Shown here in pieces: positions 11,923 to 23,679 of a stretch of DNA of 64,000 nt (position 1 is its first letter; each line of letters begins with the position of its first letter). The position numbers and the translations under genes are program-made. Origin of the DNA: Elmis aenea (Eukaryota > Arthropoda > Insecta > Coleoptera > Elmidae); contig OX393576.1 in NCBI GenBank assembly GCA_947652605.1, forward strand, positions 62,224,966 to 62,288,965. Reading direction: 5' to 3'. The notes under the pieces are model-generated. The model was not told the DNA's origin. It was given only the letters and a program-made list of their open reading frames with translations, and did no database searches.

Positions 11923-13465
11923 CAGTGACGGACTGGGAACAAAAACCGGCCCGGGCATTCAGATTATAGAGGCCCACAGCCAGGGTTGGTCAAAATTTGA
12001 TTTTTATTTAAAAAATCAACAATCATTGATTTAAATTTAAAAAATCAACAACTTTTGATGTTTTTTTTTTTTTAAACTTGACTATTAGTTTTCCTTTTCA
12101 CAACTAATTTATTCATTTTTCACGTTACGTTATATTCTCTAAACAGCGTCATTAAAAAAGAATGCAAAAAATGGAATAATTTCTTATTATGAATTTTATT
12201 GTTAACTTTTTTAGTTCTTTATAAAAGTTGGTGCATTACCTCAAACTAATTTTAAGATGAAATTTTTTTATAAAAATTCATACAACACTAAATTTTACCT
12301 ATTTCAGATATATTCACAAGAGTAATGTGCCCTTATTGAAGAGGTACAAAAAAACCTCAGGAGGAAAGATTATTTAGAATTAAAAATAAAACCAAATGTA
12401 AAATTTAACGTTAAAATTCCAATTTTTATTTTTGAAGCAAGTAATTTTAACATTAAAAAAAAACTGCAACAAATGGAAAAGCTTTTTATTATCGGTCTCT
12501 CAAAAAATTTTATTCTTAGGAAAAGTTGGTGCATGGTCTAAAACTAATTTTAAGTTTCAAAAAAATTCAATAAAAATTGAAATAACATTAGATTTTAACG
12601 ATTTTAGAAATATTTTTGCAAGAGTAAAGTGCTAGTATTTTAAGAATTCTAAAAAAGTTCCAAAAAAACTTTTTTGAAAACCTATAATACGGGCACTTTA
12701 CTCTTGCGAATACTTCTAAAATCGCTAAAATCTAGTGCAGGGGTTCCCAAAGTTTTGACCAGGCGGGACAAATTTTAAACTTCAAATATTTGGCGGGCCA
12801 AAAAAAAAAGTGTTTTTGAGACTTTGATTTGTGGAGAACCAACAAAAACTCGAAATGTCAAAACATGTAGATATATATAATTTTTTTGTGAAAAGCAAAT
12901 TATCTGGTATGAATTCAAGATGGCGGATTGTCTGACATCGCGCGGGCCGTATTTTTAGGGTTCGCGGGCCGCATTTGTCATCTAGTGTCATGCATTTTTC
13001 TTGATATTTTTCCAGCTTAAAATTAGTTTTAGAGCATGCATCAACTTTTACTACCCACTAAAAGCTTTATATGGTAAATACTTACACAGACTTAATAAAC
13101 TCGCATCAATATATTTATTACGAATCTATTTGTTAAACAATGTGTTTTATAAAATAAGCAGATTATGAAACTACTATTTACACACGCCATCTATAGCTAT
13201 AGGCTTCAGGGTTCGGATAATATCGGGACTATTTCTGAAGCACGACTGGCGCGATCAAACATACGACGCTATTGCGTATTGTGGAGCCCCAGAAAAATAT
13301 TAAGATTGAATACGGCCCGTATTAAACGGGCAAATGTTATAATCAAATTTTTGCGCTCCTTATACTTCAGCGCCGAACTTATTAATCCCGTAGCTTAGAC
13401 CGGCCCATTCGGGCACCGGCCCTTCGGGCATTTGCCCGAACTGCCCGATGGCCAGTCCGGGCCTG
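11923..13465. mobile_element. hAT-like non-autonomous element with 8-bp target duplication
   Basis: It starts CAGTGACGGACTGGG and ends CCAGTCCGGGCCTG, so the ends are inverted versions of CAG-x-GGACTGG. TCCATGAT flanks it on both sides (11915-11922 and 13466-13473), the 8-bp duplication expected of hAT transposases. The subterminal regions are rich in GGGC blocks. Inside, a roughly 300-bp unit with GTTGGTGCA and ACTAATTTTAAG occurs twice directly (about 12130-12430 and 12430-12620) and once inverted (about 12990-13060). It carries a further nested insert at 12738-12979 and has no transposase. Confidence 0.85.
12738..12979. mobile_element. Nested hAT-like insertion
   Basis: It begins CAGGGGTTCCCAAAGTTT, a typical hAT terminus, and carries GGCGGGCC and GCGGGCCGCATTTG blocks common in hAT-derived MITEs. 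ATCTAGTG flanks it at 12730-12737 and 12980-12987, an exact 8-bp duplication. The right end does not complement the left well, so the right terminus may be eroded. Confidence 0.7.
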
Positions 13466-13613
13466 TCCATGATAGATGAAAACTAGCAATGTAGGTAGGG
13501 AGGTGGATGAAAATGAACATTGCACAAGCGCTTAGGGCGACTTATAACAAAAATTAAAGAAACTGTAGGCACTGTTACAACCTACCCGTGTTATTTTTAT
13601 CCACGGCCTCCCT

Positions 13614-14687
13614 TATTTCTATTTGATAGTTTTTTTGCTATCTTTAAGTCAATAAAAATAAATTGTTTTGGTTAAGAACATAATAATACCCCGAGTATTT
13701 TTGTTGATGAGTCTTCTCTGAGAATTGCGCCGTTAAAAAAATAAGTCCCAAGATTTGTAGAGTCCACTAGCATTGAAAGTCGGACTAAAGCCCATTTAAA
13801 CCATTACTGTATATAACTCGAAGAAAAATACGTTAGGCGTTGTCACTATTAGCTTAAGTAATGGCGTACAAACGTTACATCGTCGAGTTTATATCTACCA
13901 AACTATTTTTATTGCACGCTGGTAAATGTTCGATTATTCTGCTAATGGAAACGTCCTGTAAGTTGCCTTGCAACCACAAACAAAATAAGTTGTTTCGAAA
14001 TAGATGAAAATTAATAAGAAAGTGTCGAAAACTTTGCATTTTCAGTGGCAAAAGCTGAGGTACTTGATGTATGGGAATTTATGAATCGGGATGCTTAGAA
14101 ACTAAGTGCACTTAATTATTAATTTGAAAGCATTGTGATAATATTCATCTTATTATTTACAAAGCTTTTCATTTTCACCACAAAATACCTCAAAACTTGA
14201 GTATTTTAACGCAAATTTTAAATTATTCATGTAAAACACAACTATAAAAGCAGCAAAACTTCCGGTTTTAAACCTTATTTTCTTTAGTTGTTTGTTACCA
14301 TCTGACTAATTTATGCTAGTTAGTTCAAAAGTCACAATTAACTTATGCAGTTTAAAGTTTTTAATGTTATTTTAATTGCAACTCTCCCAGAAACTTACAT
14401 AAAATTGCGAATCCCTGCGAATTGTATTATGTGAAGTTGAATTCATGACTGAAACTGCATGCAAAAGGCTATTACACTTGAAATTTCATTAAATGAACAA
14501 AATTGAAATCTGTAATGAAAAACGCGATTTCATTTTCGAACAAATGGTTTTTCAATAACGGGAGATTAGTAAAAAACCGTAAAAATAAAGCCATCGAAAT
14601 GTCATTAACAGACCGGGAAATTTATAGTTAGTTTAAATATAATATAGGAGGCATGGACCGTTATAAATGAGAGCAGTTTTATTATAC
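13614..14687. other. Intronic DNA without recognised feature
   Basis: Apparently single-copy intronic sequence. No coding or element hallmark found. Confidence 0.5.
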
Positions 14688-14860
14688 AGGGTGACTCAGC
14701 TTTAAAAATAAGCATTTAATAATATTAAGAATTATTTATGTGCGCCTAAAGAACAATAGATTTACACCAATTTCATGATAAACGGTCCAAATAATTTTTT
14801 AAAAGTATATTATAGGCTTTAACATCGACAAGATTGTGGTACAAATATTTCGTTAGTGTT
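14688..14860 (+). repeat. Solo end of a TA-CAGGG-type element
   Basis: It starts TATACAGGGTGACTCAGC, the terminal signature of the Tc1/mariner-type elements in this window. No matching inverted end was found downstream, so the boundary is approximate. Confidence 0.35.
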
Positions 14861-14979
14861 TATATTAAATGAAATTAATGTTTTGATTAAATTTATGATT
14901 CGTTTAATAAGTTGCACAACAAATTAGTTGAAAGTTGGTCATAAAAATGTTGTTCCTCAATTTGTTCCCTCGAGAAAAT

Positions 14980-15300
14980 AACTGACAAATCCCAACAGCA
15001 CATGAATTTACACTCTCGAAAGTCCGAGTTACGATCAATCTTTTGAAACCCCAAGGCGGCGAACACAGCAGCGTTTCATCTGCGTCGAACTCCAGGAAAC
15101 GCCGATCTGAAATCTTGCGGCTCCGGAACTGGTATAAATGCTTCATCCGTTCTCATTTCCAGCTTCATTGAAAAGAAATTTACTAAAAGTTGCAGTAAAA
15201 GCCGGACAGAAACTAAGGATGTAACGACTACTGCCGATCCCAAATATAAAACATCGGGGACCATATCGGGAAGACGTTTTTATTGCTTAACAGTGTTTGC
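14980..15300. other. GC-richer block of unknown role
   Basis: This stretch is clearly less AT-rich than its surroundings and holds two overlapping minus-strand open frames (14904-15146 and 15076-15264). The second reads from an ATG and starts hydrophobic, which could pass for a signal anchor, but it ends after 62 codons with no domain and no strong donor site. It could be a conserved non-coding element, an alternative first exon or chance. Confidence 0.25.
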
Positions 15301-15831
15301 TGAAATAAATTCCAAATATACAGTGCCGCCTGGATTTGGCTGGTTGACCAGTTGAGTGGGAACATAATTCATATGTGACAGTAAGCCGTGATACAAAGAC
15401 AAATACAGTATCTAGTAATCCAGTAGCCTGATTTATGCTGTTCTTGTTGCAACTGTTATTACACATAAATTTAATCACTCGCGTACGCTTTAGAAGCAAA
15501 TATAAATTATTTATCATTGCCTTTATTATGCTGTAAACATATTGCATAACCTTCAAATGGACAACACAAGGATTCTTGCTGACCCAAAGCCTTTATTTAT
15601 GTTGATGACTATTTTATTTTTTATATCTGTAATTAGTGCCTCTAGGACATCTTTGGTTATTTTTTTAGCCATATTTCACTGCATTCATATTTGTTGTAAC
15701 ATTCACGTAACAATTATTAGGCTAACGCAAACAACAGTTAGGTACTTTACTGGACTCTAGATTGTACCCATATTTAGGAGAATCACCGATTTGACGATAG
15801 ATAAACAACTATTAGGTTTTGGAGGGCCTTG
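15301..15831. other. Intronic DNA without recognised feature
   Basis: Short opposed open frames only; no recognisable protein or repeat. Confidence 0.45.
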
Positions 15832-16680
15832 TTTTTTTAGGCAATTTATGAAATCGAAACAATCTAAAATGAAATTAAAGTTTGGTGGATTTGCGATGCA
15901 GAGAATGCATATCCTCTGAAAGGACAAATTTATCATGGAAAACAGCCTGGAGAACCACGAGATGTAAATCAGGGCGAAAGAGTTGTACGTGACCTAATAT
16001 CTAAATGAAAAAATTCTGGATGAAATGTCCTAACACAATTTTTTTACAAGCATTCCACTAGCAAAGTATTTACTTGAAAACAGAATAGCTTTAATGATGG
16101 CAACAATGAGACAGAATAAAAAGGAATTACCACCTGAAATGCTTCCAAATAAATAAATTCTTTGGTGTATGGCTTCTCCGGATAAATTAGTGTCTTATGT
16201 ACGAAAAAAAAAATAAAGCAGTAATTCTACTTTCAACTATGCACAACAACCTGCAAGTACTTATCGGAGAAGCCAACAAACCAAAATTAGTACATCATTA
16301 TAATAGACACAAGGAGGAGTAGATACCATGGACCAGTTAGTGGCAAATTACAGTTGCAAACGTAAAACAAGAAGATGGTCAGTAACAATTTTTTCCAATA
16401 TCCCAGATATAGCAGGTGTTTCAGCTTATATTCTCTATGTAAAAAATTGGAATAATAAACATAAAGCTCACCGAAGAAGATTTCTTAAAGAATTAGGAAG
16501 ACAATTAGTTCACGGACACATACAAAATCGTGTACAACAACCAAATTTACAGAAAAGTATTCAGCATAGTTTAGGGGCTCTGGGCTAATCGAAACAACGT
16601 GGACCGCCAGACGGATCCAACAATAACAAAAAGAAGTTGTTTGAGTCCAAGATCAAAATTAATTTTTAGATTTTAAAGCA
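15832..16680 (+). pseudogene. piggyBac transposase remnant
   Basis: Pieces of a piggyBac-type (PGBD, DDE_Tnp_1_7) transposase in the plus orientation across several frames. About 15880-15990 reads WWICDAENAYPLKGQIYHGK, a block near the second catalytic Asp. About 16040-16150 reads FFTSIPLAKYLLEN and TMRQNKKELPPEM. About 16315-16588 reads GGVDTMDQLVANY followed by KRKTRRW, which carries the characteristic D-x-MD motif with the third catalytic Asp. Frames shift at least twice and stops interrupt, so the protein is dead. No terminal repeats or TTAA sites could be paired. Confidence 0.85.
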
Positions 16681-17289
16681 AATTTCTCTGTTGACCTTAG
16701 CTAGGAAAACGCATGAAATGTAGGGAAATGTTTGTCAGCCAATGCCCGTACTCTCCAGGTTAAAACTGAACGCAGCGTGAAAGCAAATGTGGGAACAACA
16801 ATTTATCAGCATATGTAGTTGTCCTGTAGTAATGTATAAGAGCAATTATGGAAAGTTATCATAAACTCTATTGTGTGGGAATGAATGAAACGCATTAAAA
16901 CGCGCCTCGAACTCTACACCGTGCACAAAAGATAGTATCCTGCCAAGTCGCACGATACCAGAGTCGTAAATATAGTAAATCATTGCCACGGGATGGGTTT
17001 CTGTTGTATTGGACCGTATTTCATAAATTATATTTATTTATTTCTGGTGTTGAATATTGAAAAATAAAGGGGACGAAGTTTACACCAAACATAAAGGAAA
17101 AGACGAAATGTACGTATTTAAACATTATTAGAATTATCAGTTGGAAGAACCTCTTAAATTCAAAGTAAAATAGTTTTAAATTACACCTATACAGTGGGGC
17201 CCAGGAATCAATAACATTTAACAATAATTGTTTAAAATTAAGTCTGTCAGCTTTCTCATCGTTTTGGTTACGTTATTATTTTAATACTT
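16681..17289. other. Intronic DNA without recognised feature
   Basis: Moderate-complexity sequence with no recognised coding or element signature. Confidence 0.45.
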
Positions 17290-18640
17290 ATAATTTTATA
17301 AATGTATAAATTGTTAATCGGTTCCTCTTGTACCTTTCGCTGTCGAGGTATGCTTTTCTATTTCTGTATTTTAATTTGTTTATCCACTCCTGCCTATCGT
17401 TAGCTAATTGTGGCACATCTCTCCAGCTGACTCCTTTTCTTCCAGTCTCTGCCTCACATTATTCCCCTATTTTATTCTTGGACTTCCTCTATTTCTTTTT
17501 CTTTCCATCTTCATTTTCCATTCTATTTTTGCGTTTTTACTTTATGGCATCCGTAGTAGATGCCCAAGCCATCTGAATTGATTCATCTCAATCTTTTTCT
17601 TAATATATATTACTCCTAGGTTATTTCGACTTTTTTCGTTACTGATTTTATCGATCAGTCTACATCCCTCTATTCTTCTCAGAAATCTCATTCCTGTGCC
17701 TGTATTCTTTGTTTTTGTGTTAGTGTCCAAGTTTCTGAACCTTACTTGAGGATGGGTACCTACACTGTATTATAAACTCGCGTCTTCGTTTCTTTTGATA
17801 TCTCCTTACTTATCAAACATTTATTAGTGGCGTAGAAAATTTCGTCGCTGCCGCTATTCTATTATTCAGATTTTCGTCAAATTTGCCATTCTCTGCAATT
17901 ATTGTTCCTAAATGTCTAAAATTCTCTATCTATCTTTTTTTGGTCAAGGATAATTGCAACTGGTTCATGTTATTTTTTGCTATACCTAACCATAGCCTTT
18001 ATCTTTATTATATTAATATTATATCTACTTAATGTATCTGCCCATACGTCTAGACTGTGTAGCAAGTCCTCTTTGCTTTTAGCTAATAGTAGCACATCAT
18101 CTACAAAGGCTAGTTCTGTTAAGGATATTGGTTTAGTTTATTTCTTTTGTGTTTTGTTTACTTGCTTTAATTATTTTTTTTATCCATAAGAATTATGAAG
18201 AGCAGTGGACTTAAGGTGCCTACTTGTCTTACTCCTACTGTTGTTATAAATTCCTGGGAACAGCTGTTATGGGTCCGCACATAATTTCTACTATACTTAT
18301 ATATACTCTTGATGGCGTTTAACAATCCTTCTCCCACTCTACATTGTTTCAGTATCGTCCAGATCTTTTTCCTTGGCACTCTATCGAAGGCTTTAGACAT
18401 ATTGATGAGATTGATAAGACACAGCTTCTCTGAATGTTCCATTGTTTTTTCACTAACTAAACGTAAAAATTAGATCTTGCGTGCTTTTACCCGGTCTAAA
18501 GCCACATTACGTCTCTTCCATTTTTTTTTTCAAAATGTTTTTTTAATATCCTCTCTAAAATTCTTTCATACAATTTTTCTATCACCTCAAGAAGTGATAT
18601 GCCTCTTTAATATTCGAATTTTTTACTATCGTTAGTTAAA
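17290..18640 (-). pseudogene. Non-LTR retrotransposon RT and C-terminal region, RTE-like
   Basis: Read on the minus strand, blocks fall in the order expected of a LINE. Near 18500 is CGFRPGKSTQDLIF (RT fingers/palm). At 18442-18170 is a frame with NMSKAFDRVPRKKIW and VGTLSPLLFI, the palm and the degenerate GVRQGDxLSP block. Near 18090 is FVDDVLLLAKS, carrying the catalytic Asp pair. At 17730-17545 is TGMRFLRRIEG, ending in a FRWLGHLLRM C-terminal block. A basic Arg/Lys-rich tail continues to about 17370. Stops and frameshifts separate all blocks. It resembles the 51820-53840 element in plan but is a different family. Confidence 0.85.
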
Positions 18641-20611
18641 AATATGTAGGTGTAAATAACCCTTGGAACATTGCTCATTAAAAACGTTTTATCACAAACA
18701 GCAAACATTTCTGTAGCTGTTAAATTTTCGCTACATTTCGACTCTATTTAGTTTGTTATTACTCGTTAAATTGTGTTCCTCACATGACCAAGGCGTTCTC
18801 ACATATCTAGTACTAGGAAGCTGACCCAAATCTTTACTTTCCCTCCGAGCAGAGGCCTATTTGAAGATTTTTCTGGCCTGATAAATTTTACAACTCCTGG
18901 ACAAACGCAATTTCATGAGCGAGCGAGCGTACCATACAGCAACAGACATTTCGTGGGCGGCTTATGAAACAGAACGATCCTTTATTAATATGCAACTTGC
19001 TGCAATAATCTCCTTAAATAATAATAAGGATGTGTTCTCCGAGTAACTGATAGAAATTTTAGTTGTACGTTGGCAGAGAAGCGTTAATATTGCTCACTCC
19101 AAGTTCGTTACGCTTTCATTTGAGGTGTATCAAACGCATGTACTGTGCAAAGGTAAACTTACATTAATTAAAGTTATTTAGGGCGGGAATCGTTGGAATT
19201 TACCTTCTTAAGCTCTTCTGACAAATGAGGTTTGGTGTTACCAGTGGTAGCGTGGGTTAGCCCATTACGGAGGATGTAATATTAAATTAGCGGCATAAAA
19301 TACTGCACGAATTACTTGCAGGATCTTTAAAAGATGTTGATCAATTGTTTTAGGTTCTCGCACTGAAAGTTCATAGTGTAGGCAGTGGTTGGTAGTGGAG
19401 AAATTTCTCATATTCAGCAATAAAAACTAATTAAAGCGACCATGCTATCGTACGTCTAACAATCTTAGATCGTTAAAACAAATTATTTACTAGAGATAAT
19501 GATACTGTCTGGTTTATTCGACGCTGTTCACTGTTGCTTACCATGCAATTTAGATCACTTAATTGTAAATGGATCTCGCAAGTTTAGTTTTGAAGATATT
19601 TAAATCAATCAAACAGGGTAATAGTGTAATACTGTCAAGGCTTCAAAACTGTTGATTAAATAAATATAATGCATTATTTTTTAATCGCATTATACCGTTT
19701 ATGTCTTTGTTATACTTTTTAATCAAACTTATTAGGTACATCTTGTGATTAAACTGGAAGTTTCTTGACAAATTAAATAACACACACGTCTTGTTGTAAA
19801 AACACGTAATGGGAATTGCATTCTACGTAATTTCTTTGGAAGGAAGTTGGAATGACGTGAAAAATAATTGATTTGACCAACCACGGAACACCTCCACTCG
19901 CATCCAAAGACTTATTAAGATCCCTGTGCTACAGCGGATTTGTCAAAGCTTATGCAAGTTGGCAGACATGCGATCACCCGCGCACGCTTCGATAATTACG
20001 CGAACATATTGAGGAAGCTCAATCTACATAACTCTAACCGTAGCTAAATAAGTGAAATCTTACACCTCGGTACTAATGCAAATAACATTGACACCCGAAC
20101 CGACTTGGAAATTGCACACGGAATAGAAAACTCTTTAGAAAAAATAATTTCCGTGATAACTGAACGAATGGAAGATCGGAACGGATCGTGCTGCTTGAGA
20201 TAGCTTTTGCCTTGGAAAAATTCAGAAAAAATATCAAAATAAAAGATTGGATCCTGTCTTTTCCGAGATTGATAAGAAATATAGAAATGGGCTTTTTATC
20301 ACACTCTAAAATATGTGTTATAGTGTAGAAAAAAAAGCAAGGTTCACATTTCTTTCATATTTTAAAAATAATAAATAAATAAAGAATCAAAAGTGAATAA
20401 AGGCTTACATGACATTTTTGAGAGTTTTTCAATTAAAAACATATTTTGTGAATATTTTTTTGGAAATTATCCGAGTTACATCAATACAACAATATTATAA
20501 TATTACTACAAAAGTATATTAGGTTCGTTTACATTCAATAAGGGCTCTTATTTAGGATTTCATTTTAAATTTGATGTGTATTAAAATATTATTTAATAAG
20601 GGTCTTTCAGA
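18641..20611. other. Intronic DNA without recognised feature
   Basis: Apparently single-copy sequence, relatively complex for this window (especially 18790-19400 and 19850-20240). I recognise no exon or repeat. It is a candidate place for regulatory elements, but nothing in the sequence proves that. Confidence 0.45.
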
Positions 20612-21516
20612 GTAGTGGAGACCGGGGTTGAAAGTATTTTGTTTTTGTTTTTATTTAATTTCTCACCGAGTATAACAAGTTTTTTACATCCAAGGTGATT
20701 TAATGATAGATTGGACATTTATCTTCCTTCCAAGATATTTGTTTCATATGTTTAGTAAAGCATTATGTGAGAATTTTTTTATGTAGTAAGCTGTTACATC
20801 CAACCTCAACGTTGGGGCTAAAAGTAACAATGATCGGGGTAAGTTGTAACAGCAAAATAATTTACACAGCCCATAAGTAGTGGGTAAATATATTAGTATT
20901 AATCAACAAAATAAATATTTCATTTCAAAATCACATTAGCAAAATGAAAAAATTAAAAAATATTCTTTGGTACAAAATGATAAGTGAACTATCAATATTT
21001 AAAAATGTGAAACAAAAAAAAAATACAACAAATTGGAAAATTAATCCGACAATTTTGTATGTTCTCATCTACGAAGAAAACCACCAATTATGTGCAAAGA
21101 GTGAACGTTTGCAAGTGAAAACATTGATTGGGGTTGGTTGTAACACTGTAACTTTTGATCCCAAGTGTACACAAAACAAATTGGAGGGAATCCACAATTA
21201 ACCACGATTCCAACGTCAAATTGTATTGCATCCACCATTAGCCAACAAAATTTAGAACATAATAATCTAGGTACTTTTTTGTTCTTTTAGAGATCGCCTG
21301 AAAGTCACTCGACCGGTGACACAACGCATTAACTTTTAGGCAGAAAATAGTGACTCTGGCTGGCAAAATTTAACAGACAGATGAAAACTAGCAGTGTAGA
21401 TAGGGAGGTGAATGTAAATGAACATTGCACAAGCGCTTGGGGCGACATATAACAAAAATTAAAGAGACTATAGGCACTGTTACAACCTACCCGTGTCTTT
21501 CATCCCCGGTCCCCCC
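20612..21516. mobile_element. TIR DNA transposon copy B (uninterrupted)
   Basis: About 905 bp starting GTAGTGGAGACCGGGGTTGAAAG and ending CTTTCATCCCCGGTCCCCCC, which are inverted versions of GACCGGGG-T-GAAAG. It is collinear with 11129-13613 once the hAT insertion there is removed. Interior motifs include GATCGGGGTAAGTTGTAAC and TTGGTTGTAACACTG. An 85-codon open frame at 20944-21201 shows no transposase features and the corresponding region of copy A is not kept open. The target duplication is unresolved. Confidence 0.7.
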
Positions 21517-21518
21517 TA

Positions 21519-22023
21519 CAGTGGAAGTCAGTTATAACACAGGTTTGCGGAGGGTGTAACCGACCCGCGTTGTATGATAACCGCGCTACAATCGAATTGT
21601 TGAAGATTATTATGTTTTAGCATGAACAACTCATTTTCACAATTTTATTTGTTTTTTTAGTAAATATAAAATTAAAATAAACTGTTCACATATCAACAAA
21701 TACATACATTAAAAAACGAAACAGTTACAATTGTTTTACAATTACGCACCCAGAAAAGATTCGATGCTCTTAAATCAAACTACATCACAATTACAATTTA
21801 TGATTTATATCATTGTGTCCTATAAATATTCCAACAACATTTCTAGTGTTTTTATTTGCCCGCACACCTTATCTTTCACGCTGGGAGCGTCAATACAAAA
21901 AAGACACGAAAAAGTCGTCCCGCGGTTTATTCGAATGGGCGTTATAGAAGGCGCGTTATCATAGGCGCATTATCAAAGGCGCGTTATCAGAGGCGCGTTA
22001 TAAGTTATAACCGACTTTCACTC
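21519..22023. mobile_element. pogo-like MITE with TA target site
   Basis: It begins CAGTGGAAGTCAGTTATAAC and ends, complemented, GAGTGAAAGTCGGTTATAAC. TA flanks it at 21517-21518 and 22024-22025. CAGTGGAA-type termini with TA duplication are the pattern of pogo/Tigger elements. It abuts the end of the preceding transposon directly. The right subterminal region carries a 14-bp tandem repeat. No transposase frame remains. Confidence 0.65.
21936..22005 (+). repeat. 14-bp tandem repeat, about five units
   Basis: Units follow GGCGCGTTATCA-A, starting at 21950, 21964, 21978 and 21992, with a shorter degenerate unit before them. They form the right subterminal region of the pogo-like MITE and may be transposase-binding repeats; that role is inferred. 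Confidence 0.8.
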
Positions 22024-22179
22024 TAGTCAGCTATGAAGAATCCTAAAATTATGTCTTACTCGAGGCCAATGGAAATGATATAATTAAAAATTTATTAAGT
22101 TAAATATTTATGAAGGAATTTCTTATCTCCTTCAAAAATTTAAAATGTTAAAACAGCATTTTTAAGATCTCATTAGAAG

Positions 22180-23646
22180 CAGGGATGGAATAACGTTTTA
22201 AATCGTTACGTTATTGTATAACGTTATTTATTATTTGTTTTCGTTACATAACGTTATAGATAACGTTAAAAAAATGAATAGTTATGTTATATAACGTTAT
22301 GTAACGTTACATAAATTATGATATACAGGGTGTTTCTTAAATAATGCGAAAAAATTTGGGAGGTGATTCCTTATCGAAAATAAAGTGAGGTCTTTTATAT
22401 AACAATTTTTTCTTAGACGTCTCCTTTCGGAGTTACACCCCCCTAAAGGGGATCGGTAAAATTAGGTTTTTATTTTATTTCTCAAACTTAGATAAATGTA
22501 GGAGAATGATATTTGGTAGATGTTTTATACTTATTAAAAGGTTTCCCATAGTAATATTTTCAATCATCTTCCACCTTCATAGGGGGCTGATAAGTGCGAC
22601 CCCTGTTGGTTTTTTAATCAGAACTTTTTAGTGAGTTGAAATTTTGCAATTAATTTTTTTTGTTAGTTTGATTTATTTAGAACCTTTTTTATTCGTTAGT
22701 TGTTCTCGTAAATCCTACAATTTTGAGTAAAAAATTAAATGAGTGAATTTTATGTTTATGTTCATATTGGGTAGAATTGCCGGGCGTTTTAGAGTTCTCG
22801 CCGCGTCAACGTCAAAATGAATTACATCCGTCACTTCTATCCAATATGAACATAAACAGACCATGGTAACCACCAAAATGAATTGTTTTATATTGGAATA
22901 TTCGATGGTTCATGTTCATTCATATAATTTTTTACTCAAAAACTGTAAGTTTAACGAGAACAGTTAAAGAATAAAAAAAACTTCTAAATAAATCAATTTT
23001 CAAAAAAAAATTAAATTGCTAGATTTCAACCCACCAAAAAGTCCTGATAAAAAAACCAACAGGGGTCGCACTTTTCAGCCCCCTGTGAAGGTGGGAGATG
23101 ATTAAAAATATTACTATGGGAAACCTTTTAATGAGTATAAAACATCTACCGAATATCATTCTCCCACATTTATCCAAATTTGAGAAATAAAATAAAAACC
23201 CAATTTTACCGATCCCCTTTAGGAGGGTGTAACTCCGAAAGGAAACCCTAAAGGAAAAAAAATATATGAAAGACCCCTCTTAATTTTCGATAAGGAATCA
23301 CCTCCCGATTTTTTTCGCATTATTTAAGAAACATGCTGTATAAAAATAATTTTTATTTGTAACTCTGAAATTATTTTTGGGATCTGTAAATGTAAATTTA
23401 AAAAATAGTACAAAATTACGTTGAGATACTTTATTTTCATTTTAATTTCTGAAAATAAAAAGATCGCCATATAAAAATTTAATTTATAAGAAATAACGAT
23501 ACAAAATAACTTTTAACGAAACGTTATCGGTTATTATAACGTTATATAACGTTATAAAAATATCGTTACGTTATTGTAGAAAAAATTATAATTGAATCGT
23601 TATTATAACGTTATCGGGTATCGTTATGTTACGTTTTCCATCCCTG
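22180..23646. mobile_element. Non-autonomous hAT element with 8-bp duplication, carrying a nested foldback
   Basis: It starts CAGGGATGGAATAACGTTTT and ends AACGTTTTCCATCCCTG when the inner element is ignored; the ends complement each other. ATTAGAAG flanks it at 22172-22179 and 23647-23654, an exact 8-bp duplication. Both subterminal regions (22190-22320 and 23500-23640) are packed with TAACGTTAT motifs in both orientations, as expected for clustered binding sites. A foldback occupies 22326-23338. No hAT transposase is encoded. Confidence 0.9.
22326..23338. mobile_element. Long foldback element, TA target, CAGGGTGTTTC termini
   Basis: About 1,013 bp made mostly of two inverted arms of roughly 400 bp. 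The left arm starts CAGGGTGTTTCTTAAATAAT and the right arm is its complement ending TTAAGAAACATGCTG. TA lies on both sides. Landmarks repeated in both arms are GGAGGTGATTCCTTATCG, TCGGAGTTACACCC, CAACAGGGGTCGCAC and AACGAGAACA. The centre holds a further inverted pair built on TATGTTCATATTGG. No coding region is seen. It sits inside the hAT at 22180-23646, so it inserted later. A left-end relative lies at 29002-29140. Confidence 0.9.
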
Positions 23647-23679
23647 ATTAGAAGGTACTGCACTATACAAATTATTGCT

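Larger units (their letters stand above)
11129..13613. mobile_element. TIR DNA transposon copy A, interrupted by a hAT element
   Basis: The same roughly 900-bp element as 20612-21516. It starts GTAGGGAGACCACGATTGAATG and ends with the partial complement ATCCACGGCCTCCC. Shared interior landmarks are GATCGGGGTAAGTTGTAAC, TTGTTGTAACACTG and GTGACTCTGGCTGGCAAAA. Copy A is split at 11923-13465 by a later hAT insertion; copy B shows the uninterrupted order. No transposase frame remains. The superfamily is unknown. Confidence 0.7.

Noticed and set aside
19070..19170. Possible plus-strand exon between GGCAG and CAAAG|GTAAAC
   Set aside because: The enclosed frame is open but short, shows no domain and is not supported by any neighbouring exon.
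20944..21201. 85-codon open frame inside transposon copy B
   Set aside because: No transposase motif, and the matching region of copy A is not kept open.
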